Of a stretch of DNA of 64,000 bases, positions 32,431 through 43,370 are shown one piece after another. The notes below the pieces were generated by a model, which saw only the letters and a program-made list of their open reading frames with translations, searched no databases and had not been told where the DNA came from. Source of the stretch: Boswellia sacra (taxonomy: Eukaryota; Streptophyta; Magnoliopsida; Sapindales; Burseraceae). Positions within the stretch are counted from its first letter, which is position 1. Every line of letters starts with the position of its first letter. The translations under genes were made by a program, and so were the position numbers. The stretch covers positions 30,088 to 94,087 of the forward strand of contig SNVD02015010.1 in assembly GCA_013180625.2 (NCBI GenBank). The letters are read 5' to 3'.

Positions 32431-33016
32431 AAGACAGTGGCATTTGTCAGTGATATGGCCAATTTGTTAGTCGAAATCACAATATTTATGATACTTTTGG
32501 TTAGCTGGTCATGGGTTTTATGAGGGCTTTGGTGTCAGCAGGAAGAACTCAAATTGGGCACGAAGCTCCTCAGATATTTCAGATAAGGATCGTTCCAATC
32601 GATTGAACTTCTTTGATTGATGCTCTTCTACATTCTCGTCATTTTACTTGCTAGTTTGGTCATACTACCCTTGATTTCTTGTAGGGTAGTTGTTATTCTT
32701 CTTCTGCCTAGCCTTCAAATCTTTTATTTGGATGCCCGAATCATACAAGTCTCCAAATGCTTTTATTGGGAAGCCTGTAAGTCTATCACCGATGAAGGCA
32801 TGTGCTCTATTGATCACCATACAAACCTAGTCAGTCATCTTAGCAGCTTTGCCCTCTAACAGACCAAGTATTTTGAAAAGGTCTTATTGGGCTTTTGGCA
32901 CACAGCCTCCAAATCCCTTAAGGATGCCCTCAGTTAGGTTTTGTGGCGATACTATTTGACAAACTCTTCGGATAGTTCTTTCCAATCCTCTCAAGCTCTT
33001 TTAAGGAGATCATGGT
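32431..33016 (-). pseudogene. Gypsy B gag, C-terminal part
   Basis: Minus strand from DLLKRA at 33008 downward: GIQIKDLKARQKKN, then the zinc-finger-like YCDFD*QIGHITDKCHCLQHEIQM at about 32440-32500. These match E gag (KCEFHQVTSHKTDDYICLHHEIQD). Several stops. The other part of the same gag is at 50708-51272, separated by insertion of E at GGTACCAT|GATC. Confidence 0.82.
33012..33016 (+). other. Left target duplication of gypsy E (ATGGT)
   Basis: ATGGT immediately before the LTR start TGTAGACA (33017). The identical ATGGT is at 50708-50712 after the 3' LTR. Confidence 0.93.
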
Positions 33017-34955
33017 TGTAGACATTAGATTTTTGAGACTCGATGCAAAAGTGAATATGAATGTTGAGCAATGAAAATGATCGAAATGCCCTTGGAAGCA
33101 AAATGAAGAAAATTGACCAAAAGTCTCAAAAACTGACACGTGAATTAAAAAAATCATAGAAATTAATCCAAAACGAATCTGGTAATGAGTCATATACCGT
33201 TGTGAAGCTACGGATGTCTAGTTTTAACAAAATTTTATAGATTGCAAATTTGAGTTTAACCCAAAGAGTTGTGTGTGATCAAATGGTCAAAGGTTAGAAG
33301 GGACTAAAGTGAAAAAAATGTAAAATTGAAGGATCCAGTAGGCAACAACCGGACGGATGTCTGCCAACAACAGGCTAGATATCAGAGTGCTAGTTGGCAG
33401 CCTTCCAACAGTTAGCCGACTGTTTTCAATGTATAATTGAGAAATTTCGTTTAGAACCATCTATATTTGATTTTTCCTTCATTTTTCACTTGTACCCTTC
33501 AACTATACAAAGGTCTCTCCTCCTTACTTTTCAGCACACATCAAATTTATCTCTTCTCCTTTCGAAAGACATAGTTAAGAATTCAAGGAGATTTTTTAGT
33601 CTAAAGTTTTGAAGCATTTTATATTGCTCTAAAGCTAAAAAAGGTATGTTGTAAGAGCAGTTCTCTCTTCCCTCTCTGTATTTCTTCCTTACTTTTCTTG
33701 CTTTAGAGTGACCATGAGTAGGTTTATTTATGTTTAGAATAAGCATGTTTAGGATTTCATAGAATTGTTTAATCCTTTATTTGTTTTGTAAGGTGGAAAG
33801 GCTTGTCGAGGTAAGTCTACTTTCCTTTCTTTATTTGGAATCATGTTAGGAAGTTATTTTCTTCGCGAATGCTTACAATCATGCTTAAGAGCACATGTCT
33901 AGAATCTTGCGTAGGTACACATCAAAAGAATCATGCTAGGAGAACTTATATGATTGCTTTGAAGTATGCTAGGAAATAACATAAAATATATATGAATCAC
34001 CATATTTGCGCCTTGAGCGCTTGGATTGAGATAGAATAGCCTTGTTTGATTTTGATTGATTGAATTAGGCTAAGAATGCCATGATTCACTATGAATTGAT
34101 ATGAATTATGCTAGAATAGCAATAGGTAGAATTACCATGATAGAACTATCAAACCTAAATCGAAGTACCATGATTCTAGATTATGGCTTTGTCTTGAATT
34201 TTAGTTGATTAATTTTATTTTGAATATACCATGTGAAGAAGTATTATTGTATGATGGCACTGAGTGATGGTGGACTCACATTAATGGTGAAGGACCGTTA
34301 CTTAGAATTAATACAAATGAATGACTGTATGAATATACTTGTAGAGGCTTGATAGACATTGAATAGACTCACATAGTGGTCAGGAATTCATTATCTATTG
34401 AGTCTCAAATTGATTGCTTATATTTAATGTTTGACTATGTGTATCGTGGATGAATGTATGGAATATTTTATAGAATTTTATTGTTGAAGAGCAATATAAT
34501 CCTCTCCCTTATCCCCCATGTTTGAAAGGAAATGTAAGTCAATTCTCCTCCCTTTTTCTTTGTATGAATAGAAAATTGTATTGCTTAAATATACCTCACA
34601 TGCTTAAAGAAGATAAAACAAACAATGTATGTATAAAATGAACAACATAAGCAGACTATATAACAACATGGGCTATTTTAATTTGGTATGCCTCGGTGGA
34701 GGTCGAATTTTAATCTGGGTGAGGCGAATGGCTTGTACCTAACTTTTCGAACCCATCTTTGAATGGATGAGGGTAGTTTACGTCTTAACGTGAGGGATTG
34801 GATTGCCTCCATTTATTCCCAATTGAATAAATGGGTGGCGACTCCATTTCTCTAGATGTGCCCATAGCTCGCTTCTGCTCCCTTAAGTCTCAAAAGAGGC
34901 TTTGACATGGTGTCGTGGTCACAAATACTTTGGCAGGATGAAAGCTCCATTCACA
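33017..34955 (+). repeat. 5' LTR of gypsy E
   Basis: It starts TGTAGACATTAG and ends CCATTCACA. GGCC-type repeats lie at 33345-33425. The TATA box is decayed (ACTATACAAAGG at about 33506). The hairpin AATGGT-gaagg-ACCGTT is at 34283-34299. Degenerate CTTACAATCATG repeats lie at 33860-33930. The primer site follows after one base. Confidence 0.92.
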
Positions 34956-34956
34956 A

Positions 34957-34974
34957 TGGCGACTCCACTGGGGA
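34957..34974 (+). other. Primer binding site of gypsy E
   Basis: TGGCGACTCCACTGGGGA one base after the LTR. This resembles the tRNA-Arg type primer site reported for Ogre/Tat elements. Decayed versions occur at 7319 and, inverted, at 51971-51990. Confidence 0.75.
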
Positions 34975-35711
34975 TAAGACAAGTTAATTCTGATTGGGAT
35001 ACCAAATTCTAACACCTCATGGTGATATTTTGAGTCCATCCATCACTACACTTTGCACACAATGAGCACGATTACCTACACTAGCCGTGTGGCATTACCA
35101 TGAGAAATCTTTGGCTCTATTCGACCTTTAGACGACTCATGTTGGTGTTATCACCTTTGAACACATACCATTGATTTGGTATAAAAAGAGACCAGCCTAA
35201 GGGGGCATTTCTCGCTCAAAAGAGCCCAGACCATTAGACCTTTGAGACTTAAGACCATGTAGATGAATCTAGAAATTTCTAGTAGGATGAATATCCAAAA
35301 CCCATGTTAAAATGCATATCTATGGATTTAAACTCCCCATATTTAAAATAACACTAACTAAAACCTTATGGAACCATAAATGAATGCCACATGTCAAGTC
35401 ACCCATAAGAACAAAATAGGGCATGTGCCATAAGTTAAAGTTATCATGACGTTTAGAAGTCATGTTATGATAATCATGGAGAATCTAACATCAACTTGTA
35501 TATTAGAATTAGGTGAGAGAATCTTGCATTCTGACATCCCATGATAATGACTTGGGAATGAGGCCAAAAATCCTAGGAAAAGAGACTCGAGCTCACGTGT
35601 GTGGGAGAAATAAGTTTGTAAGGCTTAAAGTGTGTCTATGCCCTTGTATGAGCATGCATCATATCATGCATACATGCATGCATGCATGGCATTAACACCT
35701 TTGTTTTGCAG
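34975..35711 (+). other. Gypsy E leader
   Basis: Noncoding. It contains TATAAAAAGAGACC (about 35180), the CTCTCGCTCAAAAG motif, and an alternating ATGCATGC stretch at 35650-35690. It ends CCTTTGTTTTGCAG at 35711, a splice acceptor shared with B and C. The 60-codon frame at 35513-35695 is not conserved. Confidence 0.7.
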
Positions 35712-37244
35712 CCATCATAGCTTGGGTTAGACAAGGTGGTCGTTTAACAAGACAAGAGAAACCAGTCGTTGAAATAATTGTATCCAACAGCAACAACAAT
35801 CAAGAGATGGTCCAATTAAGAGCTGACATGACTGCACTCTAGTAACAGATGGCCCAACTCATTGAAACACTCCAAAATAGGCCCAACCGTGCGAACCAAC
35901 GGCTGCCTAAAGATGATGGTGATGATGAGACTAACCAAGGTATAGATTAGCGGAAAGGCCCAGCCAACCAAGATAAACCCGAGTCAATCAAGCAGATGGC
36001 CGAGGACATGGAGAAGGTCCCATCCCTTTGAAAAAGAAGGGATTCAAAGGGGTCGAAGACCTAGACGACATCTTCCTCATTAGAGATGGTGATTTGCCTT
36101 TGAAGTTCTGCATGCTAGACTTGCCCAAGTTCAATAGCGAGGGCAACCCAAAAACTCACTTAAGATAGTATGTTGTTATCATAGCCACCACCCCTTTGTC
36201 AAATGAGTATATCTTGAAGTACTTCATGCTATCCTTAGAAGATGATATAATAGTATGGTACCATGATCTTCCTAAAAGAGTCCGAGAAGATTAAGAGGAG
36301 CTTTCCGAATAGTTTGTAGAGCAATACCGTCATAATACCTAATTGGGGTAACCTTGAGGGATTAAGAGACTACTTGCCATAAGCCCAATGAGACTTTTTG
36401 GGAGTACCTCGTCTTTTTTAGGGCCAAAGCTACCATGGTGACCATAAGGCCCACGGAGAAGGATCAAATCCATATGGTGACCAATGGAGGCCATGCCTTT
36501 ATCCATGATAGACTTACAGGCTTTCTAATCAAAACATTTGAAACCTTGTATGATTAGTGTATCCAAATAAAAGATTTGTAATCGAGGTAGAAAAGAAGCA
36601 ACAGCCATTACCCTACAAGAAATTAGGGGCAATACTACCAAGCTGGTAGATCTAGCATGAAAAATGTTGAGGTGAAAGCGGTAGCCCAACAAAGAAAGTT
36701 TAGTTATTTGGGAAGACCATTGTCAAAGATCTTCGCAAGATTGTGAGCTAAAGGGATATTGCAGCCACTACCACTGAGTGAGCTTCCAAATCCACCACCA
36801 AGGATGAGAAGTGTGAATTTCACCAAGTGACTAGTCATAAGACTGACGATTACATTTGTCTCCACCATGAGATCCAGGATTTGATCGACAAGAGCCAGAT
36901 TCCTGATCTAGAGATGCAAGAGCCCAATACAAGAAGTAATCCACCACCCAACTATAATCAGGTATCTCCTCCAATAACCAACACGAGTGGGTCAGGCTTG
37001 ACCAAGAAGTAAGTTATGAATTGTAAGCTTTAGCAACAAGAAGGGTTTACTAAATAGGTAGCCACATAGAAGTAGCCCAAGGTTGATGAGCCCTCGAAGA
37101 CCATTAAGAGGGTAAAAGAATAGCCCATTCCTTTAGCAACCCATATTTTCACTAAGAAGTGTGGATGGACCAACATTGCAATAAAAGGAGTCAAACGAAG
37201 CTTAGGGCCCAAATTTATATGCCTCAACGATCATGAGGAAGAAG

Positions 37245-37286
<42 letters not shown>

Positions 37287-37560
37287 GAGGAAGTTGAGAT
37301 GGAGGATACAGTGGCATCCTTCAAGAAGAAGTCCACACCAACAAGTGCCTTTGCTAAGAAGCGGATGGCTAGAAAAGAGGCTAGAAGAGGCCCACCACCT
37401 AGAAGACTTAAAGTAAATAAAGGTAGCAAAGCTAGAAACGGGAAAAAAGTTGAGTGTCTTGTAAATAGAGAGAGCTTACCTAGAAGATGCAAAGAAGTTA
37501 GAGTCATAGGTATATGGGATGACATTCTTGAAGTCAAGACCCTTCCAAACTTTTAGACTG
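35712..37560 (+). pseudogene. Gypsy E gag (decayed)
   Basis: Gag order as in C: CCATCATAGCTTGGG entry, QMAQLIETLQN, KGVEDLDDIFLI, MLDLPKFNSEGNPKTHLR, EYILKYFMLSLEDDIIVWYHDLP (about 36205-36265), and the zinc-finger-like KCEFHQVTSHKTDDYICLHHEIQDLI at 36810-36890, open at 36827-37012. A charged tail follows, interrupted by a 33-bp TA microsatellite (37251-37283). After it FKKKSTPTSAFAKKRMARKEAR and the end DILEVKTLPNF at 37556 are readable. Many stops. Confidence 0.85.
37251..37283 (+). repeat. (TA)n microsatellite within E gag
   Basis: 33 bp of perfect TA repeat in the charged tail of gag. C has only GAAGAAGAGGAGCCC at the equivalent place. Confidence 0.95.
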
Positions 37561-39072
37561 ACTTTAGTAGTGATGAAGAAAAGGGAGTATTAAGGGAGAA
37601 ACACATGAGGGAGAAACACTTAGGGATAAGAATGAGAATATACGAGGAGTGAAAAGGAGTGGTAGATTTTACCATGATAACAAAAAATCAATTGAGAAAG
37701 AGAAGACTGTTAAGAAAGGCAAAGAAGTTGTCAAGGAAGAAGCCAAAGAAGAAGAAAATCAAGTCATTAAACAGTTAAAGAAAACTCAAGCGAACGCTAG
37801 CATTTAGGACTTGTTGATCTCATCCCAAAAGCATAGAGAAGCCATGGCGAAGGCTGTGGCAGAGGTGGAGATATCAATGGCTGCCACTCCAAATGAAATG
37901 TTGATCACCTTGACTAGAAGATAACCCAAGGGGGTCAAAGAGAAGGGTGTAATCACCTTCACCGATCATGATCTACACTTCGAAGGAAGGAATCATAACA
38001 AACCATTTTTTATCACCACTGAGATTGGTGGAAAGATTTCTCATTGTATCATGGTGGATGATGGCTCCACATCAATATTATGCCTATGAAGATATTGCAT
38101 AAGTATGGGGTCAATGAATATGAACTTAAGCCTTGTGAGATGGTGATTAGGGCTTATGATAACTCGAAGAGGAGTGCCAGTTTTTGAAGTAATGATTAAG
38201 TTTACAATTTTTGACATTTTAATCACCTTTATTGCTTCGTTAGCCCAACCATGGTTCCATCCGCTTGGTGGAATTCCTTCCACTTTATATCAAAAGATTT
38301 GATTCAACATGGATGGAAAAGTCATGATTATTCATGCTGCCTCAACCATTGCACTCGCTGCTTTGAGTGCAAAAGTAGGGGAGATACCTTACATAGGAGG
38401 CTTCCATGTAGCCATGTTATGAAGTCAATCTTGCCATTGCTACAATAATGAAGAAACAAGGACACTTGCCAAAAATTGGGCTTGAGAAGAATAGAAGTGG
38501 TTTGCCATCCTTCCCAGATTTCAAAGGCCAAACTTCTAGAAAAGGGTTGGGCTATGTGTCCAAAGAAGATGAAGGATACTTTGAGCCCAAGAAGGGAATC
38601 AAGTCAAGATATGAAGTATGTTAGAGTAGCTGAACCATAGGTTTTCAAAGGAATGCTAAAGCTCAGATTTGAGATTTTCAAGGATATGCGTTAAGTCATG
38701 GATTTCCACAGGGTATGACTAGACATAAGAAATGAAGAAGATAAAGATCAAGGAGGAGAAGCCTCAAGACCAAGCACTGTAATGGACTAATCCATCGAGC
38801 CTTCATCGAAGAAAGGATCAAGGATGTTTACTATGTTGATATATTTACTCCTAACCTATTTTAAGAAGAGAACATGCATTATATATGTTTCAAAATTCAA
38901 TGCAATAAAGAATAATTTTGCTTACTTGTTTAATGTTTATCCTAGTGGCATTGTGCATGACACTTTGTATTTCCCTAACACATTTAACATCAACACCATT
39001 CAAACTCATGACATTAATCTTCATACAATTGAAGAACCCAATAGCATATGTATTGCACTTGATACAACTCTT

Positions 39073-39100
<28 letters not shown>
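37561..39100 (+). pseudogene. Gypsy E protease and linker (decayed)
   Basis: ITFTDHDLHFEGRN is followed by ITTEIGGKISHCIMVDDGS at about 38005-38066: the retropepsin DxGS site survives, but a base lost right after it (GSTSILCL instead of GSxxNIMP) destroys the frame. The linker shows NPLGGIPSTLYQKI and the LPKIGLEKNRSGLP-like segment (about 38465). It joins RT with a GA microsatellite. Confidence 0.75.
39073..39100 (+). repeat. (AG)n microsatellite within E pol
   Basis: 28 bp of AG repeats where C has GAAGAGAGAGAAA just before FEKLLKKHEEVF. The expansion lies inside what was coding sequence. Confidence 0.93.
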
Positions 39101-39105
<5 letters not shown>

Positions 39106-40080
39106 AAAATTTACTAAAGAAACTTGAAGAAGTCTTCGCCTAATCCTACGATGACATGCTTGGTATCGATAGAATATTACTGAGCACACAATTTCGACAT
39201 ATCCGCACATGAAGGTAGTCAAACAAAAGTTTAGAAGGTTTAGATCAGAATGGGCTAACAAAATCAAGGAAGAAGTTTCCAAACAGATTAAAGCCAAGTT
39301 TTTGGACATGGTGAAGTATCCGGAATGGTAAGCCAACGTCGTTCCAGTGCCAAAGAAGGATGGAAGGGTCCAAAAACGTGTTGATTACTGAGACTTGAAT
39401 AAGGCCTTATCGAAGGATGATTGGAGTCACCTCAGGGAAGCTGTTGGGGTTTGTAGTTGGCAAAAAAGGGATAGGGGTTGATCCTGATAAGGCTAAGGCG
39501 ATTACAGAGATGCCATCACCCGAGACAGAAAATGAAGTTAAAGGGTTTCTTGGGTCAATCCAATACAGTAGTCAGTTCATTGCCAAATTAACGATAATTT
39601 ATGCACTTATTTTCAGACTCCTGAAGAAAGACCAGCCGGTGGAATGGAATGATCAGTGCCAAGATGCATTTGAGAAGATTAAGAAGTACTTCTAAAATCT
39701 GCCAGTTGTGAGACCGCTGAGACCTGGCACTAATTTGATTCTCTACTTGGCTCTTGAAGAGAAGGCCATCGATGCTATGCTAGCACAAGAAGATAAGAAT
39801 GGTGTGGAGCATGCCATCTATTTTCTTAGCAATAAGTTGCTATCATATGAGATAAAATATAGTTACATTGAGAAGACATGCTTAGCCATGGTGTAGCTCC
39901 CAAAGGAGTTGAGGCATTATTTTCAGTCCTATAAGATCAAGGCTGTCCCGAAGGCGAATCCAATGAAGTATCTTTATGAAGCACAATTCTTGGTAGCAGA
40001 CTAGCAAGATGGCTAGTGTAATTATTATAATTCGACATCAAGTATGTCATGAAAAAGGTCATGAAAGATGATGAACCATG
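39101..40080 (+). pseudogene. Gypsy E reverse transcriptase (core deleted) and first RNase H
   Basis: N-terminal RT (LKKLEEVFA*SYDDMLG, VPVPKKDGRV*, DLNKALSKDD) ends at 39421 and jumps to GVTSGKLLGFVVGKKGIGVDPDKAKAI (39417-39510). Compared with C (18427-18797) about 370 bp are lost, including YVDD. The open frame 39417-39695 then gives EVKGFLGSIQYSSQFI and the connection domain. The first RNase H shows LILYLALEEKAIDAMLAQED, HAIYFLSNKLLSYE and SYIEKTCLAMV (39720-39896), then LRHYFQSYKIKAV. Confidence 0.87.
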
Positions 40081-40089
40081 AAAGTTGGA

Positions 40090-40510
40090 TTTCCCAGATG
40101 ACCATCTGGGGATAATCTCGGTAGTAGGATGGAGAATGTTCTTAGATGGAGTTGTTAATAGAAATGGTGTCGGAATAGGAGTTATTTTGGTCTCACCAAC
40201 TGAAAAAGTCATCCCTTTTACTAAAAAGTTGGAGTTTAGAGTCACCAATAACACAGTTGAGTGAGAAGCCTATGCCTTTGATTTAGAAGTTACGATTGTA
40301 ATGGGTACTAATGAATAGAAGTGTTAGGAGATTCAAAACTAGTCATCTCTCAAGCTAATGAAGATTGGGATCTACGAGAAGGAAGGTTAAAATCATACCT
40401 TGAGCACATTAGAAGTGTTAGAAGGTTCAAACAATGTACCTTCACCCATCTTCCCAGAAATGAGAATCAGATGGCTAACGCTTAGCCTTTTTTGCATCAG
40501 TTTGGGTGAG
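40090..40510 (+). pseudogene. Gypsy E second RNase H (archaeal-type)
   Basis: MFLDGVVNRNGVGIGVILVSP (about 40136-40200), TNNTVE*EAYAF, GDSKLVISQANEDWDL-like with one frame slip, HLPRNENQMA (about 40450). The acidic Glu/Asp motif positions are mostly visible but two stops and frameshifts break it. Confidence 0.8.
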
Positions 40511-41549
40511 TACTCAAGAGTTGTTAGTGAGATCAATAATGATATCATAAGCATAAGGCCTTTGCTACATGGAACCCCATGTAATAGAGGCCAAAGTGGA
40601 TAAGAAGTCGTGGTTTATAACTTGAAGAGATACTTGGAAGATAGGATTCTGCCAGTGAGGGCAATGAGCAAGACATGGTCGTGCTACAAAGGTTGGTCCA
40701 ACAATTCACTTGTCATTAAGAGGTGATGTACAAGAGAATGGTAAAAAGGATGCAGTTGAGATGTGTTGACGAGAAAGAAGACAAAAGGCTCATGGAGGAA
40801 ATCCATAGTGGTGTATGCGGATCATATATGATGGGCTGACGCTTACGAAGACGGTAATGAGGCAAGGCTTTTATTGGCTAACCATGGAGACAAGTTATGT
40901 CCAATTTGTGAAAAGGTGTCACTAGTGCTAGATCAAAGGAAATTCGATTCACCAACCACCTTTAGAGCTGCAAGGAATGACAACACTGTGGCCCTTTGCT
41001 GCATGGGGCATTGACATAAGGTTTTCAACCTCTAATGGGTTTCGATATATGGTGGTGCCAATCGATTACTTCACGAAGTGGTTAAAAGCTGAGTACTACA
41101 GTAAACTGGGGGTAAAGTAGATGTCGAAGTTTATTGAGAAGCAGATCATATGTAGATTTGGATTGCCACATCACGTCATGACTGATAATAGAGTTCATTT
41201 ATAGGCTAAGACTAAAGCCTTATGTGAGAAGTATGGGATTGAACACCGTAAGTCATTTCCTTCTTGGCCACAAGCAAATGGGGCAATTGAAGTGGCCAAT
41301 AAAAACATCAAGAAGACGTTGGCCAACACGGTGTAGGCATACAAAGATTGGGTGGAGAAGCTATTATTCGTGTTATAGGGTTATAGAACGACACTTAGAA
41401 GTTTGACAAGCATGACCATCTTCTCATTGGTGTATGCTTCAAAAACGGTCCTACCAAATGAGATAGAAATGAAATCAGTGAGGGTTCTGATGGAAGCAAA
41501 AGTTCCCCAAGGAAAGTGGATTCACAATAGATGTGTGTAGCTGGCCTTA
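40511..41549 (+). pseudogene. Gypsy E integrase, N-terminal and core part (decayed)
   Basis: H2C2-type zinc finger region (RCVDEKEDKRLMEEIHSGVCGS, about 40755-40830; FIGXPWRQVMS). The core shows PLELQGMTTLWPFAAWGIDI (about 40960-41010), IDYFTKWLKAEYYSKLG (41062-41110), and the MTDNRVHF segment (about 41180). It continues to TTLRSLTSMTIFSLVYASKTVLP and is cut by the CACTA element at 41550. Frameshifts and stops abound. This is the portion that C has lost. Confidence 0.82.
41547..41549 (+). other. Left target duplication of CACTA element (TTA)
   Basis: TTA precedes CACTAAAAG; TTA follows the other terminus at 44912-44914. Joining the flanks restores the integrase sequence (compare C 20235-20250). 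Confidence 0.85.
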
Positions 41550-42057
41550 CACTAAAAGAAATCAGACCTTTTACAACGTTCAAAAAATGTTGTAAACATA
41601 GTTTTATGGCGTTTTGCCTCACATTGTTATCGGCGAAGCTGTAAAAGATCACGGGTCTATTACAACGTTTTTAAAGTGTTGTACAAATTTTTTTTTCCAG
41701 CATTTTTTAAATGCTATAAGCAAGTCTTCATAGCATTTTTAAAACGTTGCAAGTAAACTTTATAGTGATTTAGTAAGACTTTACAACATTTTTTAGACGC
41801 TGCAAAATGTATAGTATTTTTTTTTTAAAGTTGGTTGTTGTTCTCAGCAGTTTTCTATCGAAAACAACTCAAAACAACATGCAACCGACTCAGCACTAAA
41901 TCATAACTCCAATTCACCATAACATATATTCAAAATCAATTCTGAGATATTTATAAATTCACAACCTCAAATCTTATCTCTTGTCCATCTTATGCTAGAG
42001 AAACTAACTACAGAACAAAATAATGAACTAGTCTCCAAAAAAAAAAAAAAAAAAGAA

Positions 42058-42168
42058 CTAATAATTTGAGCCACCTAAGGATGCAGAAAGTGTAACTTGC
42101 ATGGCAGGTATGAACTCTTCTAGACCAAGATATCCTTGCCTCTTCAAATCTACAATTGCCCAAACCTT
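42058..42168 (-). pseudogene. Captured EH/EF-hand gene fragment in CACTA element
   Basis: Minus strand: KVWAIVDLKRQGYLGLEEF followed by IPAMQVTLSASLGG and a stop. The DLKRQGYLGLEE loop has EF-hand spacing (Gly at 6, hydrophobic at 8, Glu at 12). The VWAIVD..RQGYLG..EF.xAMQL pattern is that of the EH domain of plant EPS15-homology proteins (AtEH1/Pan1-like, endocytosis). It is preceded by a polypyrimidine stretch and AG, so it looks like an exon with flanking intron. Only one exon is clear. Confidence 0.58.
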
Positions 42169-42899
42169 TGAAACAAAAACAACAATGAAGTAAAGATGCA
42201 ATACTAGAACTAAGAAATAACAAGAAAACCAAAACTTGGACAAGTAATTAATTTTACAAGCAAATGGACAGCCATAATCCAAAGCAATTTGATTATCTCA
42301 GGGTGCAAGTGGGCAAAACGCGGTCAGTCAACTGCAATAGCAGAATCTCATGGCATCAGTGTAATGTATAAACTGCAATAGTTGGATAAATAATCATAAT
42401 CCAAACCAACGTAAGAGGAAAGAGAAGTGCAACAATGCAAGCACATTTTTATCCTAGGTAAATGGCACAACATAAGAGCTATGAGACTGGTCGCCACTAT
42501 TCTATTTTTTCCACTAGCATGTCACTTATGATTTATCATTTTCTTTTCCCATGGTGTATTTTATAATTTTTTAATCGCACTTCTTAAGTTCCAAACACAA
42601 AAAAAAGGTACCAAAAAGCTTTTGACGTCCTTTCGGGCCATTCCAAAAGCCAGAAAAAATAGACACTACGACTCAAAGACCTTGTATAAGGTCTAGTCAT
42701 ATATAGCACTAAGAGCACATGATAAGATATGAGAAAATCAGATAAGATTTCACATTTTGACAAATATAAAGCAAAAATGAAACTTAAATAGAAAATAAAT
42801 ATACTTTCAAGTTTTTATACTTGCATCTTTCCTTTTAGTAGTTAGCAGAGAACTCAAACATTATCATTATTTCACTCTTATCAGATGGAATAAACCTAT

Positions 42900-43370
42900 C
42901 ATCCTTCATGTTCCTTTCAGCTACAGAGACTTCCTGGAATGAGCCTTTATCTGTCGGATAGGTAGTCCTACCTGAAACATTACTCAATTCAGCAGGTTTA
43001 AGGCCCGCAGTTTCAGAGAAAGCAAAGGTATTCGGCCGTCAACCTCGTCGCCACTATTTGGAGACTTTGGGAGATCATTTGTCCTTGGTTGCAAAGAAAA
43101 TGGCAATGTTCTTCCAACAATATCAACCTCTTTTCTGGGTTTAGTCCCTTGCTCTAACCTTGTCTCTGTTATAGGGATGATTACTGGTACAATATCTGAC
43201 TTGATCAAGGTTGAAATATTAGACACTAAGTTATCCTTCGTAGATTTCCTCTTTGAGACTACCACTCGGAACTGTAACTGGTCACACTTGTCATTGGACC
43301 CATGTTAACATTGACCCTTTGCGGAGCACCAGGTACATTTCCTATGGCTTTACCCAGGAAACAGAGCTAG
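42900..43370 (-). pseudogene. Possible second captured exon in CACTA element
   Basis: The minus-strand frame 43265-42984 is open for 93 codons. Just upstream, in another frame, it reads GNVPGAPQRVNVNMGP (about 43345-43300). Composition is coding-like (Pro/Ser/Asn/Gln rich), compatible with the linker after EH domains, but I cannot assign it. Other short coding-like pieces lie at 44159-44368 (minus) and about 44400-44480 (minus, ELALEASKKVDEIKTVVV). Confidence 0.35.

Noticed and set aside
37202..37556. Open frames with Tyr-Ile repeats on both strands
   Set aside because: Created by the TA microsatellite within decayed gag.
38824..39336. Overlapping frames with RERERE or SLSLSL runs on both strands
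   Set aside because: Products of the AG microsatellite within E pol.
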